Source of the DNA: a virus | Strand: one strand, 5' to 3' | IMG/VR virus record: IMGVR_UViG_3300006926_001416 | Coordinates: 1-30,789 of that record | DNA length: 30,789 bases | In this document: positions 1-8,648 of the stretch, one piece after another | How the letters are laid out: each line of letters starts with the position of its first letter | Numbering within the stretch: position 1 is the stretch's first letter | Program-made: the position numbers and the translations under genes | The notes under the pieces: generated by a model | Seen by the model: the letters and a program-made list of their open reading frames with translations, nothing else | What the model was told of the DNA's origin: nothing | The model's database searches: none

Positions 1-262
1 CTTGTTTCATTAATGATGCTCCTTCACCCGTACCTTGAACATCAACAACCAAACCCTCAACACCTAATTCATTTTCAACCCATTCAATACATTCTTTTGA
101 ATGTAAATATTGTCTTATTCTATTAATAAATCTACTTCCATCATAATATTCTAGCATATGACTATTATTACGATTAAAACTTTTCCAATCTTTAATAGTC
201 TTTAACTCACTTTGTAACAAAAGATCCAGATTATCTTTTAAAAAGTTGTTATAATATTTCAT
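1..262 (-). CDS. Unrecognised protein, N-terminal part (runs off the window)
   Basis: The first 87 codons of a gene lie here; the rest is beyond the left edge. The protein starts MKYYNNFLKD and contains a segment VVDVQGTGEG near residues 69-78. The start ATG (262-260) overlaps the TGA of the upstream B12-type radical SAM gene as ATGA, so the two are probably translationally coupled. I do not recognise the family with confidence. Its position at the end of an enzyme cluster suggests another small enzyme, but that is inference only. Confidence 0.75.
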   Translation of the reverse strand, partial: MKYYNNFLKDNLDLLLQSELKTIKDWKSFNRNNSHMLEYYDGSRFINRIRQYLHSKECIEWVENELGVEGLVVDVQGTGEGASLMKQ

Positions 263-2043
263 ACAAAAAACCTCTCCGCTCTTCTGCCCCACCACAAACA
301 TTCTCTTGCATATTTTTCTAAATTTCCATCATATACAAGAAACGGATCGAGCATTTTATTTGCTTGTTTTTTTACTAATTTAGGATATCTACTATTATAT
401 GTATTATCCAAAAAATCACCGATTTCATTATAAAATCTTTTTTTCTCTTTTGCAATATGAATACCGGTTGCTTCTTCATACTCCCAATAAATATCAGAAG
501 CTCCTTCTACTTCTCTTCCCCAAGGTATTTTATTTTTAAACACATTATCTAATAAACCCATTGTCTCATGATATTCTTTGTACAATAAAGTAGAGGGGTT
601 TTCTATAAACCAATTAAACAAATCATTATAAAATTGTCTATGAATAATATTATATTTTTTCTTTAAATCAATTGCAAGAATTCTTAACCAACCAAGAAAA
701 TGAACAGATATCATATACCATTTCCAACCACATGCTTTTAAATAATCATCATAAGACATAACGTTTGAACCAACAACAACATCATTAGTATCTTCCATAA
801 GTTTTTCTGGAGGATGTTCATGATGAAAAAAACAAGGAGCAGTTTTAACTATCTTTACTCCATATTTTTTTAAATATTCGGGATCACCAAATGGTGTATT
901 TGGTAACGCTACCATAGTATAAATTCCAATATAATTATGATATCCTATATCATCAATCAATCTATATAATCCTTCTTTAAAACTACTTAAAGTCTCTTCT
1001 GGTAATCCTAAAATAGTCTCAATATACGCAGGCATTCCTTTCTTTTTTAAATAAGCTATAACCTGTTCCAAATTTGTATTTTCATTTGCTCGTTCAACTG
1101 CTTTAAGAGTAGAAGAATTAGTGGACTGTAAGGCAAGAGTTACACTTTTATTTAATCCTACTTTCCACAAATCTTTGGCAATATCAAAAAGATAAGGTTT
1201 TTTATGTTTCGCCCAAGTAATATTTAATGCATTTGGATAACCTTTTGTTTCTAATTTATCAATCAATAAATCTGATATAATTTTATGTTCTTTATACATT
1301 CCAAAATTATTGTCGATTAAATGTAGATAATCAATTTTATGATCTGAAATCCAATTTATTTCTTTAACCATCTTGTCATAATCTTGTTTAATAACTTTAG
1401 TCCAATGTCTATCTCCAACTTCACAAAAAGTACAAGTATATGGACACCCTCGTTCAAGTTCAATTAAACTTTCCCATTTATAATCATGATCTCTGATAGC
1501 AACTAATTTATCAAAGAGGCCATCAAGATATGGACTAGGCATTTCAGAAATATTTTTTATTCTATTTTCAAGAGGAGTTTGAAAAGAATGAGTTGTAATA
1601 CCATTAACTGTAGACCAATCATCATTTTTTAAAAGATTTGCGAAAACCTTTTCTCCTTCATTATGTACAATAGCATCAATATATGGCCGATCATTCAAAA
1701 ATTCTTGACATCTACCATACTTAGGTGTACCTAATCCTCCATATATTATTTTACAATCAGGATTAAATCTTTTAACTTCATCACAAATCCTGTCACTTGT
1801 ATGAGTATTCCATACGAAATAAGAAACGCCTACTATATCACACTCAGCAAGTTTCCTAGCTGTGGATGAAACATTAAACTTCCCGTCAAGTATATAATGC
1901 CAATCATGAACATCAAAATCATAATTATTTGTAATTTCTTCATCTGTTCTACAATAGCTCCAAACACATCCCGTAGAATATGGTAATTTTACTTGATTTG
2001 TGAAAATGTGAGAAAGTTCAAGAAATGCTATCTTATGTTTCAT
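259..2043 (-). CDS. B12-binding-domain type radical SAM protein
   Basis: This 594-residue protein has the two-part build of B12-dependent radical SAM enzymes. The N-terminal half (about residues 60-170) contains a Rossmann-like stretch (CDIVGVSYFVW, then KIIYGGLGTP) typical of cobalamin-binding or B12-like domains. About residue 200 follows the iron-sulfur motif in ERGCPYTCTFCEVG, a CxxxCxxC that ligates the 4Fe-4S cluster. Later elements such as ETILGLPEET fit the TIM-barrel core of the same family. Such enzymes use S-adenosylmethionine radicals for methylation or rearrangement; the substrate here is unknown. It lies downstream of an amidinotransferase and a StrG-like oxygenase and may work with them. 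The classical cobalamin-ligand DxHxxG motif was not found, so B12 binding is not certain. Confidence 0.85.
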   Translation of the reverse strand: MKHKIAFLELSHIFTNQVKLPYSTGCVWSYCRTDEEITNNYDFDVHDWHYILDGKFNVSSTARKLAECDIVGVSYFVWNTHTSDRICDEVKRFNPDCKIIYGGLGTPKYGRCQEFLNDRPYIDAIVHNEGEKVFANLLKNDDWSTVNGITTHSFQTPLENRIKNISEMPSPYLDGLFDKLVAIRDHDYKWESLIELERGCPYTCTFCEVGDRHWTKVIKQDYDKMVKEINWISDHKIDYLHLIDNNFGMYKEHKIISDLLIDKLETKGYPNALNITWAKHKKPYLFDIAKDLWKVGLNKSVTLALQSTNSSTLKAVERANENTNLEQVIAYLKKKGMPAYIETILGLPEETLSSFKEGLYRLIDDIGYHNYIGIYTMVALPNTPFGDPEYLKKYGVKIVKTAPCFFHHEHPPEKLMEDTNDVVVGSNVMSYDDYLKACGWKWYMISVHFLGWLRILAIDLKKKYNIIHRQFYNDLFNWFIENPSTLLYKEYHETMGLLDNVFKNKIPWGREVEGASDIYWEYEEATGIHIAKEKKRFYNEIGDFLDNTYNSRYPKLVKKQANKMLDPFLVYDGNLEKYARECLWWGRRAERFFV

Positions 2044-2046
2044 TTT

Positions 2047-2121
2047 TTAAACTATAAAATATGGACCGGCTGTAAATTCAGCCTTTAACTTTCCATTTGC
2101 AGTAACAAATATATCAATCAT
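2047..2121 (-). CDS. Possible 24-residue peptide
   Basis: A short ATG frame (MIDIFVTANG to the end GPYFIV) fills most of the 131-bp gap between the amidinotransferase and the B12-type radical SAM gene. It overlaps a preceding open stretch as ATG/TGA. There is no strong ribosome binding site. It could be a real micropeptide, a modification substrate for the neighbouring enzymes, or the remains of a longer protein. Evidence is weak. Confidence 0.25.
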   Translation of the reverse strand: MIDIFVTANGKLKAEFTAGPYFIV

Positions 2122-2175
2122 AGATAAATCCTAATTTATTCTCAACTAAGTATTGATCATTAATTTTTGAATGAT

Positions 2176-3189
2176 CTATACTCTTCTTAGGTCTAATGTA
2201 ACACAATGAAAGCCTCCTCCTAATGTTCTAGCGTGTTTCATAGACAAGGGTATACTTTCTATTTTGTATTGTTCTAAAATTTTTATTAATGGTTTTTGAT
2301 TTTCATCAACAATAACTAAATTAGGATTAATGCTTAATAAATTTAATCCAATTGAATCGCTTGATATTCCAGAATCTTCAGCATCAGTTGTAACTATATC
2401 AGTAAAAAATATTTTTTCCCAGTTCTTAAAAAATTTAGGATAATTATCTTGATTACATCTTAATCCATTTAATAATACAAGTCCCTCTCTTAAAGGAATT
2501 ATTGTACTATCAAAATGTGCGCCAGAATATGCATCACGTTCAATGTGAACATTATATTCAGGAAACATTCTTTGTAACCACTCAGCACCTTTTTCATTTC
2601 CACTATTACTTATTTGAAAAATCAAATCATTATTAATTCTTATTACATTAGGAGCATCAAAAAGAATCTCATTATTCATTAATGTTGATTTTGACAAATC
2701 TGAAAAATCGAAACTATTGTTTTCAATAATTTGTTTTGGTGCAGAAAACCATTTCGCTCCATCATCAAACGCTCTTTGCAGAATTTTATTATAAGACCAA
2801 GTTTCAAATATTCTACTTCTCATCACGCTAGGAACTTCAACAATATTATTTCCCAAAACCAAAAAAATATCTCTGGGACAATAATTATGCCAACCAGTAG
2901 TTCTCCATTTTGGAGTCTGTATTTGAAGATGGGAAAACTGTCTCTCTGGTCGATGAACTATAACTCCACAATCTTCCAATACTTCAGATAAAATATCAAG
3001 ATCCTCTTTTGCTTCTTCAAGAATATTTTGATTATATGGTCCAACATGTTTTTTTATTTCATCTTTTGACAAATGAGCATACATGAAATTTTTCATTGAA
3101 GAATCTAATGGGGGAATACGTGCAAAATCTGCACGTCCTACAATTATTTCTTCAAGAGAATCCCAACTATTATGTGAATTAATTATCAC
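2176..3189 (-). CDS. Amidinotransferase (glycine / inosamine-phosphate amidinotransferase family)
   Basis: The 337-residue protein has the catalytic landmarks of the L-arginine amidinotransferase fold in order: the PRD segment in NYCPRDIFLVLGNN (Asp), the HFDST segment followed by LREGLVLLN (His), and the C-terminal GGGFHCVTLDLRR (nucleophilic Cys). Family members transfer the amidino group of arginine to an amine, for example glycine or scyllo-inosamine phosphate (StrB). The start is GTG at 3189-3187, sharing one base with the TAG of the upstream StrG-like oxygenase gene (TAGTG), so the pair is tightly coupled. The acceptor cannot be told from sequence. The protein ends soon after the catalytic Cys, and the frame one base back stays open for more than 20 codons past the stop, which may mark a frameshift at the 3' end. 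Confidence 0.88.
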   Translation of the reverse strand: MIINSHNSWDSLEEIIVGRADFARIPPLDSSMKNFMYAHLSKDEIKKHVGPYNQNILEEAKEDLDILSEVLEDCGVIVHRPERQFSHLQIQTPKWRTTGWHNYCPRDIFLVLGNNIVEVPSVMRSRIFETWSYNKILQRAFDDGAKWFSAPKQIIENNSFDFSDLSKSTLMNNEILFDAPNVIRINNDLIFQISNSGNEKGAEWLQRMFPEYNVHIERDAYSGAHFDSTIIPLREGLVLLNGLRCNQDNYPKFFKNWEKIFFTDIVTTDAEDSGISSDSIGLNLLSINPNLVIVDENQKPLIKILEQYKIESIPLSMKHARTLGGGFHCVTLDLRRV

Positions 3190-3881
3190 TACATCTCCAT
3201 ATAATAATGTTTTGTACTATACCAATCATTTTGTTTAAATTCTTGACCCCTCTTTAAAATTATTTTATCACTTAACATAGTTTCATCATAATCCTCTACT
3301 GCTAAACCCTTAAAGTCCAACGAACATCTAGTATGAGAAGATTTATTATGTACATGATTTCCATGTATCACATCACCACTAAAAACCAACAGTTCATTCA
3401 CACGTATATCTGCTCTTCGATATGAATCATTTTCATCTTGATAATAAAAATCATTTAAATAATTACATTCTATCAACGGTATCCAAAAATTACTTTCGAA
3501 TGTAGGATGATAATAAGGAGGAGAATCCTCTAAATGCTTATTATATCCATCGGTTGTCTTTTCAACATACTTTATAGAATATCCTGCAGGAAATATTCTA
3601 AAAGAAGGAAGTTTTTGAATATAGATGCCCTTATTATCAAAATATGGCTTAATAACTTCTTTAATGAATTCAATCCATAGCTTATTAAAACTAGAAGTCT
3701 TAATAACATTCGTATATGTCTTCGAAACCACTTCAAACTCTTCAGTTCCTCCAGTCATATCAGAAAACTCACGTTCAAAATGAATCTTTTTATGTAATTT
3801 AGTTAAATCTTCTTCAAAATATTCTTGAAAAATTTTAGCAAAATTATATTTTTTAGTATTATATTCTATTGTTTTAATCAT
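3189..3881 (-). CDS. StrG-like 2-oxoglutarate/Fe(II) dioxygenase-type protein
   Basis: The 230-residue protein resembles the StrG/phytanoyl-CoA-dioxygenase-like group. A proximal HLEDSPPYYHP segment could supply the HxE metal ligands. FWIPLIECN follows, and then GDVIHGNHVHN and TRCSLDF supply the distal His and the Arg that holds 2-oxoglutarate. In streptomycin clusters StrG-type proteins sit with amidinotransferases, and here too the next gene is an amidinotransferase joined by a one-base overlap. The likely role is hydroxylation or oxidation of a small molecule or sugar; the substrate is unknown. HxE rather than HxD is a slight departure from the usual facial triad. Confidence 0.65.
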   Translation of the reverse strand: MIKTIEYNTKKYNFAKIFQEYFEEDLTKLHKKIHFEREFSDMTGGTEEFEVVSKTYTNVIKTSSFNKLWIEFIKEVIKPYFDNKGIYIQKLPSFRIFPAGYSIKYVEKTTDGYNKHLEDSPPYYHPTFESNFWIPLIECNYLNDFYYQDENDSYRRADIRVNELLVFSGDVIHGNHVHNKSSHTRCSLDFKGLAVEDYDETMLSDKIILKRGQEFKQNDWYSTKHYYMEM

Positions 3882-3896
3882 TTGTCTCTCCCTGTT

Positions 3897-4712
3897 CTAT
3901 TCGTAAATAAATTTTCCAGTCTTAGTATTCCGTGTTTTACCAAAACTTGCTGAATGATCCATCTCCTTAGTGAAAGGTGATGGATTATAATCATTATTAA
4001 TAAATTTTTTTATATTCTCATATAAAATTGTATGATTTTCTTGTGAAAGATGATTTCTTCTAAGATCCACAAAATCATAACTCTGTTCTCTAAACCTCTC
4101 TACATCAATACATTCTTCCTGAGAAATGTGTCCTAATTCAACAGGATATGTATAAAAATTTGGGCTATTAAGTTTTTCAACATCTAAAAAAGAACCCATT
4201 CTACTTAATACTTTAATACCATAAGTACAAAACACTATCGTTTTCATATTTAATAATAAAGAATTCATGTAAAGAAATCCTAAATTTTTAAAATTAGACC
4301 ATTTCAATTCATCATGCATTGTTAAAAACATAAATTCTATTTCAGATTTGAATGATTCATAATATATTTTCTCTTTCTTCAAGTCTTCGTTTTCTGCCCA
4401 CCAACTTTCTTTTTTATCAAAATCCCAATTAATATGTGTAATTGTTGCAGGATTTGCATAGGGAAAATGAATTCTGTCCTCTCCGCTTAAGAAAAAAATA
4501 CAAATATAATCTTCTTTTTTCTCATCACTAGAAATAAAATTATAATATTCTTTAAATGACCAATGAGGACCTGTTCCAGCCAATGCATGGTTTGTTATTT
4601 CATAATCATGATTTAAATGTTCATACCAGGCTGTTATTTGTTTATTTTCAACTTGCCTATCTTCAGGATCTGCAAAACTATCTCCAAAAATTATTATTTT
4701 TTTAGTCTGCAT
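3897..4712 (-). CDS. SGNH/GDSL-type hydrolase-like protein
   Basis: The N-terminus has the GDS block (KIIIFGDSFADPEDR). NHALAGTGP follows as the second-block glycine region, CIFFLSGEDR lies in the place of the GxND block, and a C-terminal block with the His is seen in DLRRNHLSQENH. SGNH proteins are esterases or acyltransferases with a Ser-His pair. I start it at the second ATG (4712), which shortens the overlap with the upstream gene; an ATG five codons earlier is possible. It is downstream of the radical SAM/SPASM genes, so removal or addition of acyl groups on a modified sugar is conceivable. Confidence 0.65.
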   Translation of the reverse strand: MQTKKIIIFGDSFADPEDRQVENKQITAWYEHLNHDYEITNHALAGTGPHWSFKEYYNFISSDEKKEDYICIFFLSGEDRIHFPYANPATITHINWDFDKKESWWAENEDLKKEKIYYESFKSEIEFMFLTMHDELKWSNFKNLGFLYMNSLLLNMKTIVFCTYGIKVLSRMGSFLDVEKLNSPNFYTYPVELGHISQEECIDVERFREQSYDFVDLRRNHLSQENHTILYENIKKFINNDYNPSPFTKEMDHSASFGKTRNTKTGKFIYE

Positions 4713-5056
4713 AAACTTCCACAACATTCAGGTAAGGTTTCTTCTTTTTTCCAAAATTCGGGCTTAATGTGTTCTCTCCATATTTTTAAAATATCTTTTA
4801 ATTTATATTTCTTCAAATTATTCCAGTATTTATCCAAATTATCTAATTTTTTATCTTGAAAGGTTTTATTTAATTGTTTCTGTGCATGTAAAGCACAACA
4901 GGGATATACAGAAAAATCCGATGCTATTTCAACTTCTTCCCAAGTATTTCTCTGATGCCATCCTATACAATAAACCAAATCTTTAAACTTTTCAGGCAAA
5001 TTATGTTTGTTGTTATTTATTTTTTCTGGCAAACTTTCATACAAAGGGGTGGACAT
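4694..5056 (-). CDS. Stand-alone SPASM-like cysteine protein (second copy)
   Basis: This small protein has a central EIASDFSVYPCCALHAQ segment and a C-terminal PECCGSLC. The pattern parallels the neighbour at 5017-5292 (DLDLNVYPCCHYY and CPPLCMKVC). VYPCC preceded by an acidic strand is what the auxiliary iron-sulfur (SPASM-type) C-terminal domains of radical SAM proteins look like. Here it is a separate gene. I take the first ATG (5056); the open frame extends back to a TTG at 5074. Either start overlaps the previous gene by 40-58 bases, which is long. It may serve as the missing C-terminal part of one of the two short radical SAM proteins upstream. Confidence 0.7.
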   Translation of the reverse strand: MSTPLYESLPEKINNNKHNLPEKFKDLVYCIGWHQRNTWEEVEIASDFSVYPCCALHAQKQLNKTFQDKKLDNLDKYWNNLKKYKLKDILKIWREHIKPEFWKKEETLPECCGSLCRLKK

Positions 5057-5292
5057 GTCTTTTCGTTCTTCCAAATTTTTTCATTTAATACTTTATCATA
5101 TTCTGAAAAAATATGATTTAAAGAATTAGTTTTAAGATTATTATCTATATGACTAATACGTTCATTAATTTTTCCAAATTCCATATAATCTGTATAATAA
5201 TGACAACATGGATACACATTTAAATCTAAATCTATTTCATATTGATGCCACTGATGGGCTCTATAATTATAAAAATCACATTTTATTTGCAT
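5017..5292 (-). CDS. Stand-alone SPASM-like cysteine protein (first copy)
   Basis: A 91-residue protein with a single Cys near the start (MQIKCDFYN), then WHQYEIDLDLNVYPCC and a C-terminal cluster CPPLCMKVC. This is the order of cysteines expected for an auxiliary-cluster domain of a radical SAM/SPASM enzyme. Its ATG overlaps the last ten bases of the 5283-5948 radical SAM gene, and its first residues read as a natural continuation of that protein. The two together would make a normal-length radical SAM/SPASM enzyme split in two frames. Confidence 0.72.
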   Translation of the reverse strand: MQIKCDFYNYRAHQWHQYEIDLDLNVYPCCHYYTDYMEFGKINERISHIDNNLKTNSLNHIFSEYDKVLNEKIWKNEKTCPPLCMKVCQKK

Positions 5293-5948
5293 ACGTAATA
5301 ATATATATTATTTTTTTTAAGCGATTCTTCACAAATAAATATATTTTCATCATCAAGTTTATTAAATTCTCGACCATTAAATCTACACAATAATTTCATA
5401 TTTCTTCCATTTTTTCTTGAAAACTTTATCACATCGGGTAATTCATGATAATTATGATTAAATATAGTATAATCCCATCTAGTTATTCTATGTTTTGCAG
5501 ATTCAACCATATTTTTTAATGCAATATCAGTTCTTACATTAACTCTATATATTTGATTTGTTACATCCGTTAATCCATCAATACCAAATACAAAACTAGT
5601 TTTTTTATATCGTGTAAGTATTTTTTTTATCCATTTTGGACCTCTAATACCGCCATTCGTATAAATCTCAACGTTATCAAATACAGTTTCGGCTATACAG
5701 ATTAATTGTTCAATATTGGGATGTAATAAAGGATCACCTACTTCACCACAAAATTTTGCAAGCAAGTTTTCATGTTGATTATTTTTAAAAAATTTTATAT
5801 TGTGTAATATTAAAAATTCAAAATCTTCAATTTTTAAATGTCTGGTAGATGGTAGACTTTCTTTGTAAAGTGTTCTAAAACAACTAGGACAATCAGCATT
5901 ACAGTATGATGTGATTTCAAAATTAAATATACACTCACCAGTTGTCAT
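5283..5948 (-). CDS. Radical SAM core protein (short form)
   Basis: A 221-residue protein with the cluster motif in EITSYCNADCPSCFRTLY (CxxxCxxC near residues 17-24), GEVGDPLLHP, YTNGGIR and FGIDGL, all core landmarks of SPASM-type radical SAM enzymes. It lacks the cysteine-rich C-terminal domain, which is instead encoded by the next gene. I use the ATG at 5948, which overlaps the previous stop as TGATG; the codon before it is TTG. It is paralogous to the protein at 5948-6661 (same CNAxCPSC, GExGDPxxHP and TNGGIR). Substrate unknown. Confidence 0.85.
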   Translation of the reverse strand: MTTGECIFNFEITSYCNADCPSCFRTLYKESLPSTRHLKIEDFEFLILHNIKFFKNNQHENLLAKFCGEVGDPLLHPNIEQLICIAETVFDNVEIYTNGGIRGPKWIKKILTRYKKTSFVFGIDGLTDVTNQIYRVNVRTDIALKNMVESAKHRITRWDYTIFNHNYHELPDVIKFSRKNGRNMKLLCRFNGREFNKLDDENIFICEESLKKNNIYYYVCK

Positions 5949-6661
5949 CAATTCCCCAAAACAAGGTTACTTAATTCAAATTTATTTTTTTCATATTGGT
6001 TAATAACACTAGGTATTAGTCTCTCTTTAATTCTAAATTTAGGTCGAGTATTTATTTTTATAACAATAGGTATATTATATAATTTTGCAAAATCTAAAAC
6101 TTCTGGTACTTCAAACCAATTATGTTCGAAAATAATATATTGCCAAGACACCATTGAAGGATCTCTTCTTGATCCAAACCTACTATCCGAAAATGCAATC
6201 ATATTGTCAATTGCTTTTTGAGTGTTCACCTTTCTTCTATATAATCCATTTAAATCATCGTGTAGTCCATCTATAGAAAACATGATTTCCAAATTCTTAT
6301 ACGTATCTCCTAAATCTCTGAAAAATTTTGAAGTTCTTATACCACCGTTAGTGACCACTCTTAACGATTTAAAAATTCCCGCACCAAGGTCAATAAAAGA
6401 TTTTATGTGTGGATGAACCATGGGGTCTCCCAATTCACCCTCATATGTTATATATTTGTTTGTAAATAAATCAATATCTCTTTCGATAATAAATTTAAAC
6501 ATATCAAAATCCATATGAATTTGATTTAATCCTGGGTGTAGAGGTTCGTTAGGAATATCAATTGGCTTGTTATTACTTTCATATCTTTTACAAGAAGGAC
6601 ACGCGGCATTGCAATAACTGCTTATTGTAAAATCATAATTCGGATATACAACCGTACTCAT
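5948..6661 (-). CDS. Radical SAM core protein (short form, paralogue)
   Basis: A 237-residue protein with SSYCNAACPSCKRYES (CxxxCxxC), GELGDPMVHPHI, VVTNGGIR and FSIDGL. It ends at about residue 237 without auxiliary-cluster cysteines. It is coupled to its neighbours on both sides (ATGA overlap with 6658-8007; TGATG with the next gene). The order core, core, SPASM-like, SPASM-like suggests that a duplicated enzyme was split into cores and C-terminal domains, perhaps giving mixed pairs. Confidence 0.85.
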   Translation of the reverse strand: MSTVVYPNYDFTISSYCNAACPSCKRYESNNKPIDIPNEPLHPGLNQIHMDFDMFKFIIERDIDLFTNKYITYEGELGDPMVHPHIKSFIDLGAGIFKSLRVVTNGGIRTSKFFRDLGDTYKNLEIMFSIDGLHDDLNGLYRRKVNTQKAIDNMIAFSDSRFGSRRDPSMVSWQYIIFEHNWFEVPEVLDFAKLYNIPIVIKINTRPKFRIKERLIPSVINQYEKNKFELSNLVLGN

Positions 6662-8007
6662 AAATCAAACCCTAAACAAATATTTTTTATAACATTAAAA
6701 TCGCTTTCACTTAAATGTTCCTTATAAGAACGTTCTTGAGAAAGATAAACATGATTAAATAGATGATAAAATTTATTCAAATCCGGATTGGTATAATTAT
6801 CAATAGTTTTATCTATACGTGTTATCCAATCAATATACGTTTTTCTATTATGTATTAGTTTATGTTCAATTATTTCAAGTTTTTCTTTAAATGCTGATAC
6901 TTCCCAATCTAAATATTTTTCTATTTGTGACCAAAAACCCTTTAACCTTATTAGAGGATTTTCTTCCAAATCAAAGCTGTAATCAAAAATCTCATCATAT
7001 AATTCAAATCCTAAATTTAATAAACTATGATTACTACCTTTTACACCTATAGAAATAAAAGGTTTTTCATATAAAAATTGCTTCCATGTTTTCTCAGTAA
7101 AATAAGTGGGCCCCGCCAAATAAGTTTCTAATACTACATCACAACAGGAGTTAAAACTTTCCACTGGAGGAAAGGTATTAAAAATAAGTTTATTTACTTC
7201 GATGTTATCGATAATCATCTTTTCTGAATTGTCACCTGTATGTTGTTCATTAATGTAACTCTTGGCCAATTCTAATTCATTAAGTAGTTTAAAATCTTCT
7301 CCTGCATCAAAGCCATTTTTAAATATATTTTCTTCGATATTTAGTAATTGTCCATTACAGGTCCCCATTGAAAACCAAGCAGGCACATTCCAATGGTTTA
7401 GGTGACCACCGTGGTGATGAAATTGAGGAACATAAGAATACTCATAATTCTTATGTGTGTAGTAACGGTCAACCGTTGCTAATCTTGGTGTGGCAGGAGA
7501 ACATATTAATTGACAAAAATTTTTTGTTTTTTTATTTTTTTTTAATTCATCAAGATGTTCTTGAAGGTAAGAGGGGTACCGTTTTGAGTAAAGAGAATCA
7601 ACAAGACCTCTTACAGTAAAAGGAAAACATAATACCTTACATTTTTCTTTAACTCCTATTTGTTTACACCATTTTGAATATCTTTCTTTTATATTTAAAT
7701 CTGAACACAAAAACCAAACATCATATTCATGCTTATATAAAATTTTATGTATTTTAGAAAATAAACGATACCTAAGCGAATCATCATCATCGCAACCGGT
7801 AATAATACCAAATAATTCTTCACGTTCCACGGGATCATCTTTAATTTCAAGTAAGCCTTCAATATAAGAAGAAGAATCTAATGGAAAAAGTCTAGATCCT
7901 TCTGGTAGATCATAAAGAAGTATAGAATCTTTTTCAAATTTTAATTCATATGCTTGAAATAATAATTCAGGATTGAGAATAATTGTATCTAAATTAACTG
8001 TTATCAT
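6658..8007 (-). CDS. Conserved phage protein with glycosyltransferase-like C-terminal motif
   Basis: A 449-residue protein not assigned to a named family. Around residues 300-345 it has VVLETYLAGPTYFTEKTWKQ followed by KPFISIGVKGSNHSLLNLGF. A segment of this kind (xxTEKTxK...KPFI.xG...L..LGF) recurs in phage and marine proteins near fucosyltransferase- and exostosin-like glycosyltransferases. A short aspartate run (GCDDDDS) lies near residue 72. Residues around 49-62 (starting IEGLLEIKDD) are encoded by a 42-bp stretch found again exactly at 29789-29830. It is probably a sugar-transfer or cell-surface protein. It overlaps the upstream exonuclease gene by 14 bases. Confidence 0.7.
   Translation of the reverse strand: MITVNLDTIILNPELLFQAYELKFEKDSILLYDLPEGSRLFPLDSSSYIEGLLEIKDDPVEREELFGIITGCDDDDSLRYRLFSKIHKILYKHEYDVWFLCSDLNIKERYSKWCKQIGVKEKCKVLCFPFTVRGLVDSLYSKRYPSYLQEHLDELKKNKKTKNFCQLICSPATPRLATVDRYYTHKNYEYSYVPQFHHHGGHLNHWNVPAWFSMGTCNGQLLNIEENIFKNGFDAGEDFKLLNELELAKSYINEQHTGDNSEKMIIDNIEVNKLIFNTFPPVESFNSCCDVVLETYLAGPTYFTEKTWKQFLYEKPFISIGVKGSNHSLLNLGFELYDEIFDYSFDLEENPLIRLKGFWSQIEKYLDWEVSAFKEKLEIIEHKLIHNRKTYIDWITRIDKTIDNYTNPDLNKFYHLFNHVYLSQERSYKEHLSESDFNVIKNICLGFDL
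7822..7863. repeat. Exact 42-bp repeat, copy A
   Basis: These 42 bases are identical to 29789-29830 in the same orientation and the same reading frame. They encode the 14 residues IEGLLEIKDDPVER in both places, but the genes on either side are otherwise unrelated in length and sequence. Confidence 0.95.
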
Positions 8008-8644
8008 AATTATTTCTGATTTCTATAAACTTATCAATCCAATTATCTCTATGCTCAATAAAAATCTGTGGTACTTCATCTGCTACAGCAATAATTATTG
8101 CGATATAAGGTATAGATACACCAGTCATTTCTTCCCACATAACAGAATATGCTGAACCCTGCATAAAATAATTATCAATCCATTCTTCTTTCTTGGGTTT
8201 GCTTGAAGTTTTAAAATCAATTATGTGTTTTTTTCCACGAAATACACCAACACAATCAACTCTTCCCCCCACTCTTAAATGATTTGAAAATAATGTACGT
8301 TCTTGGCCATAAACCAACTCTATTTCATCCAAAATAGATTGAATACTTTTAAACATAACAACATTGTCAGGAGTATAATCGTCAAATGACAATTCATTAT
8401 TCAAATAATCTTCACAAAGTTTATGAACTTTTGTACCGCGGCGGGATGCTTGAGTGGAAATTTTATTGGCTTGTTTTTCACCAACACGTTTTCTCCATTT
8501 GATTATACCTTCTTTTTTATAATCTGAAAGTACAGTAGTAACAGAAGGATATTTTTCACCATCAGGAGTTACATAACATCTTTTTCCGTTTTCATTTGAA
8601 GTTTTTAGTTCTAAATCTCCAAGAACATTTTCGTGTATAAACAT
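7994..8644 (-). CDS. PD-(D/E)XK exonuclease (RecB/MGME1-like)
   Basis: The 216-residue protein has the hallmarks of small phage RecB-like nucleases: PSVTTVLSDY near the start, RRGTKVHKLCEDYL, then the catalytic GGRVDCVGVFRGKKHIIDFKTS (Asp, then D-x-K), and YFMQGSAYSVMWEE. Such enzymes degrade single-stranded ends in DNA replication or recombination. I use the ATG at 8644; the frame continues back to a TTG four codons upstream. It lies in a stretch with RNase H and other replication-linked genes. Confidence 0.85.
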   Translation of the reverse strand: MFIHENVLGDLELKTSNENGKRCYVTPDGEKYPSVTTVLSDYKKEGIIKWRKRVGEKQANKISTQASRRGTKVHKLCEDYLNNELSFDDYTPDNVVMFKSIQSILDEIELVYGQERTLFSNHLRVGGRVDCVGVFRGKKHIIDFKTSSKPKKEEWIDNYFMQGSAYSVMWEEMTGVSIPYIAIIIAVADEVPQIFIEHRDNWIDKFIEIRNNYDNS

Positions 8645-8648
8645 TATT

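Noticed and set aside
2731-2991. Plus-strand frame of 86 codons
   Set aside because: It lies entirely within the amidinotransferase gene, whose catalytic motifs are clear on the other strand.
5283-5330. Programmed -1 frameshift joining the radical SAM core and the SPASM-like gene at an A-rich stretch
   Set aside because: A -1 shift at A-AAA-AAT meets a TAA at the next codon, so the ATG overlap with reinitiation is the simpler reading.
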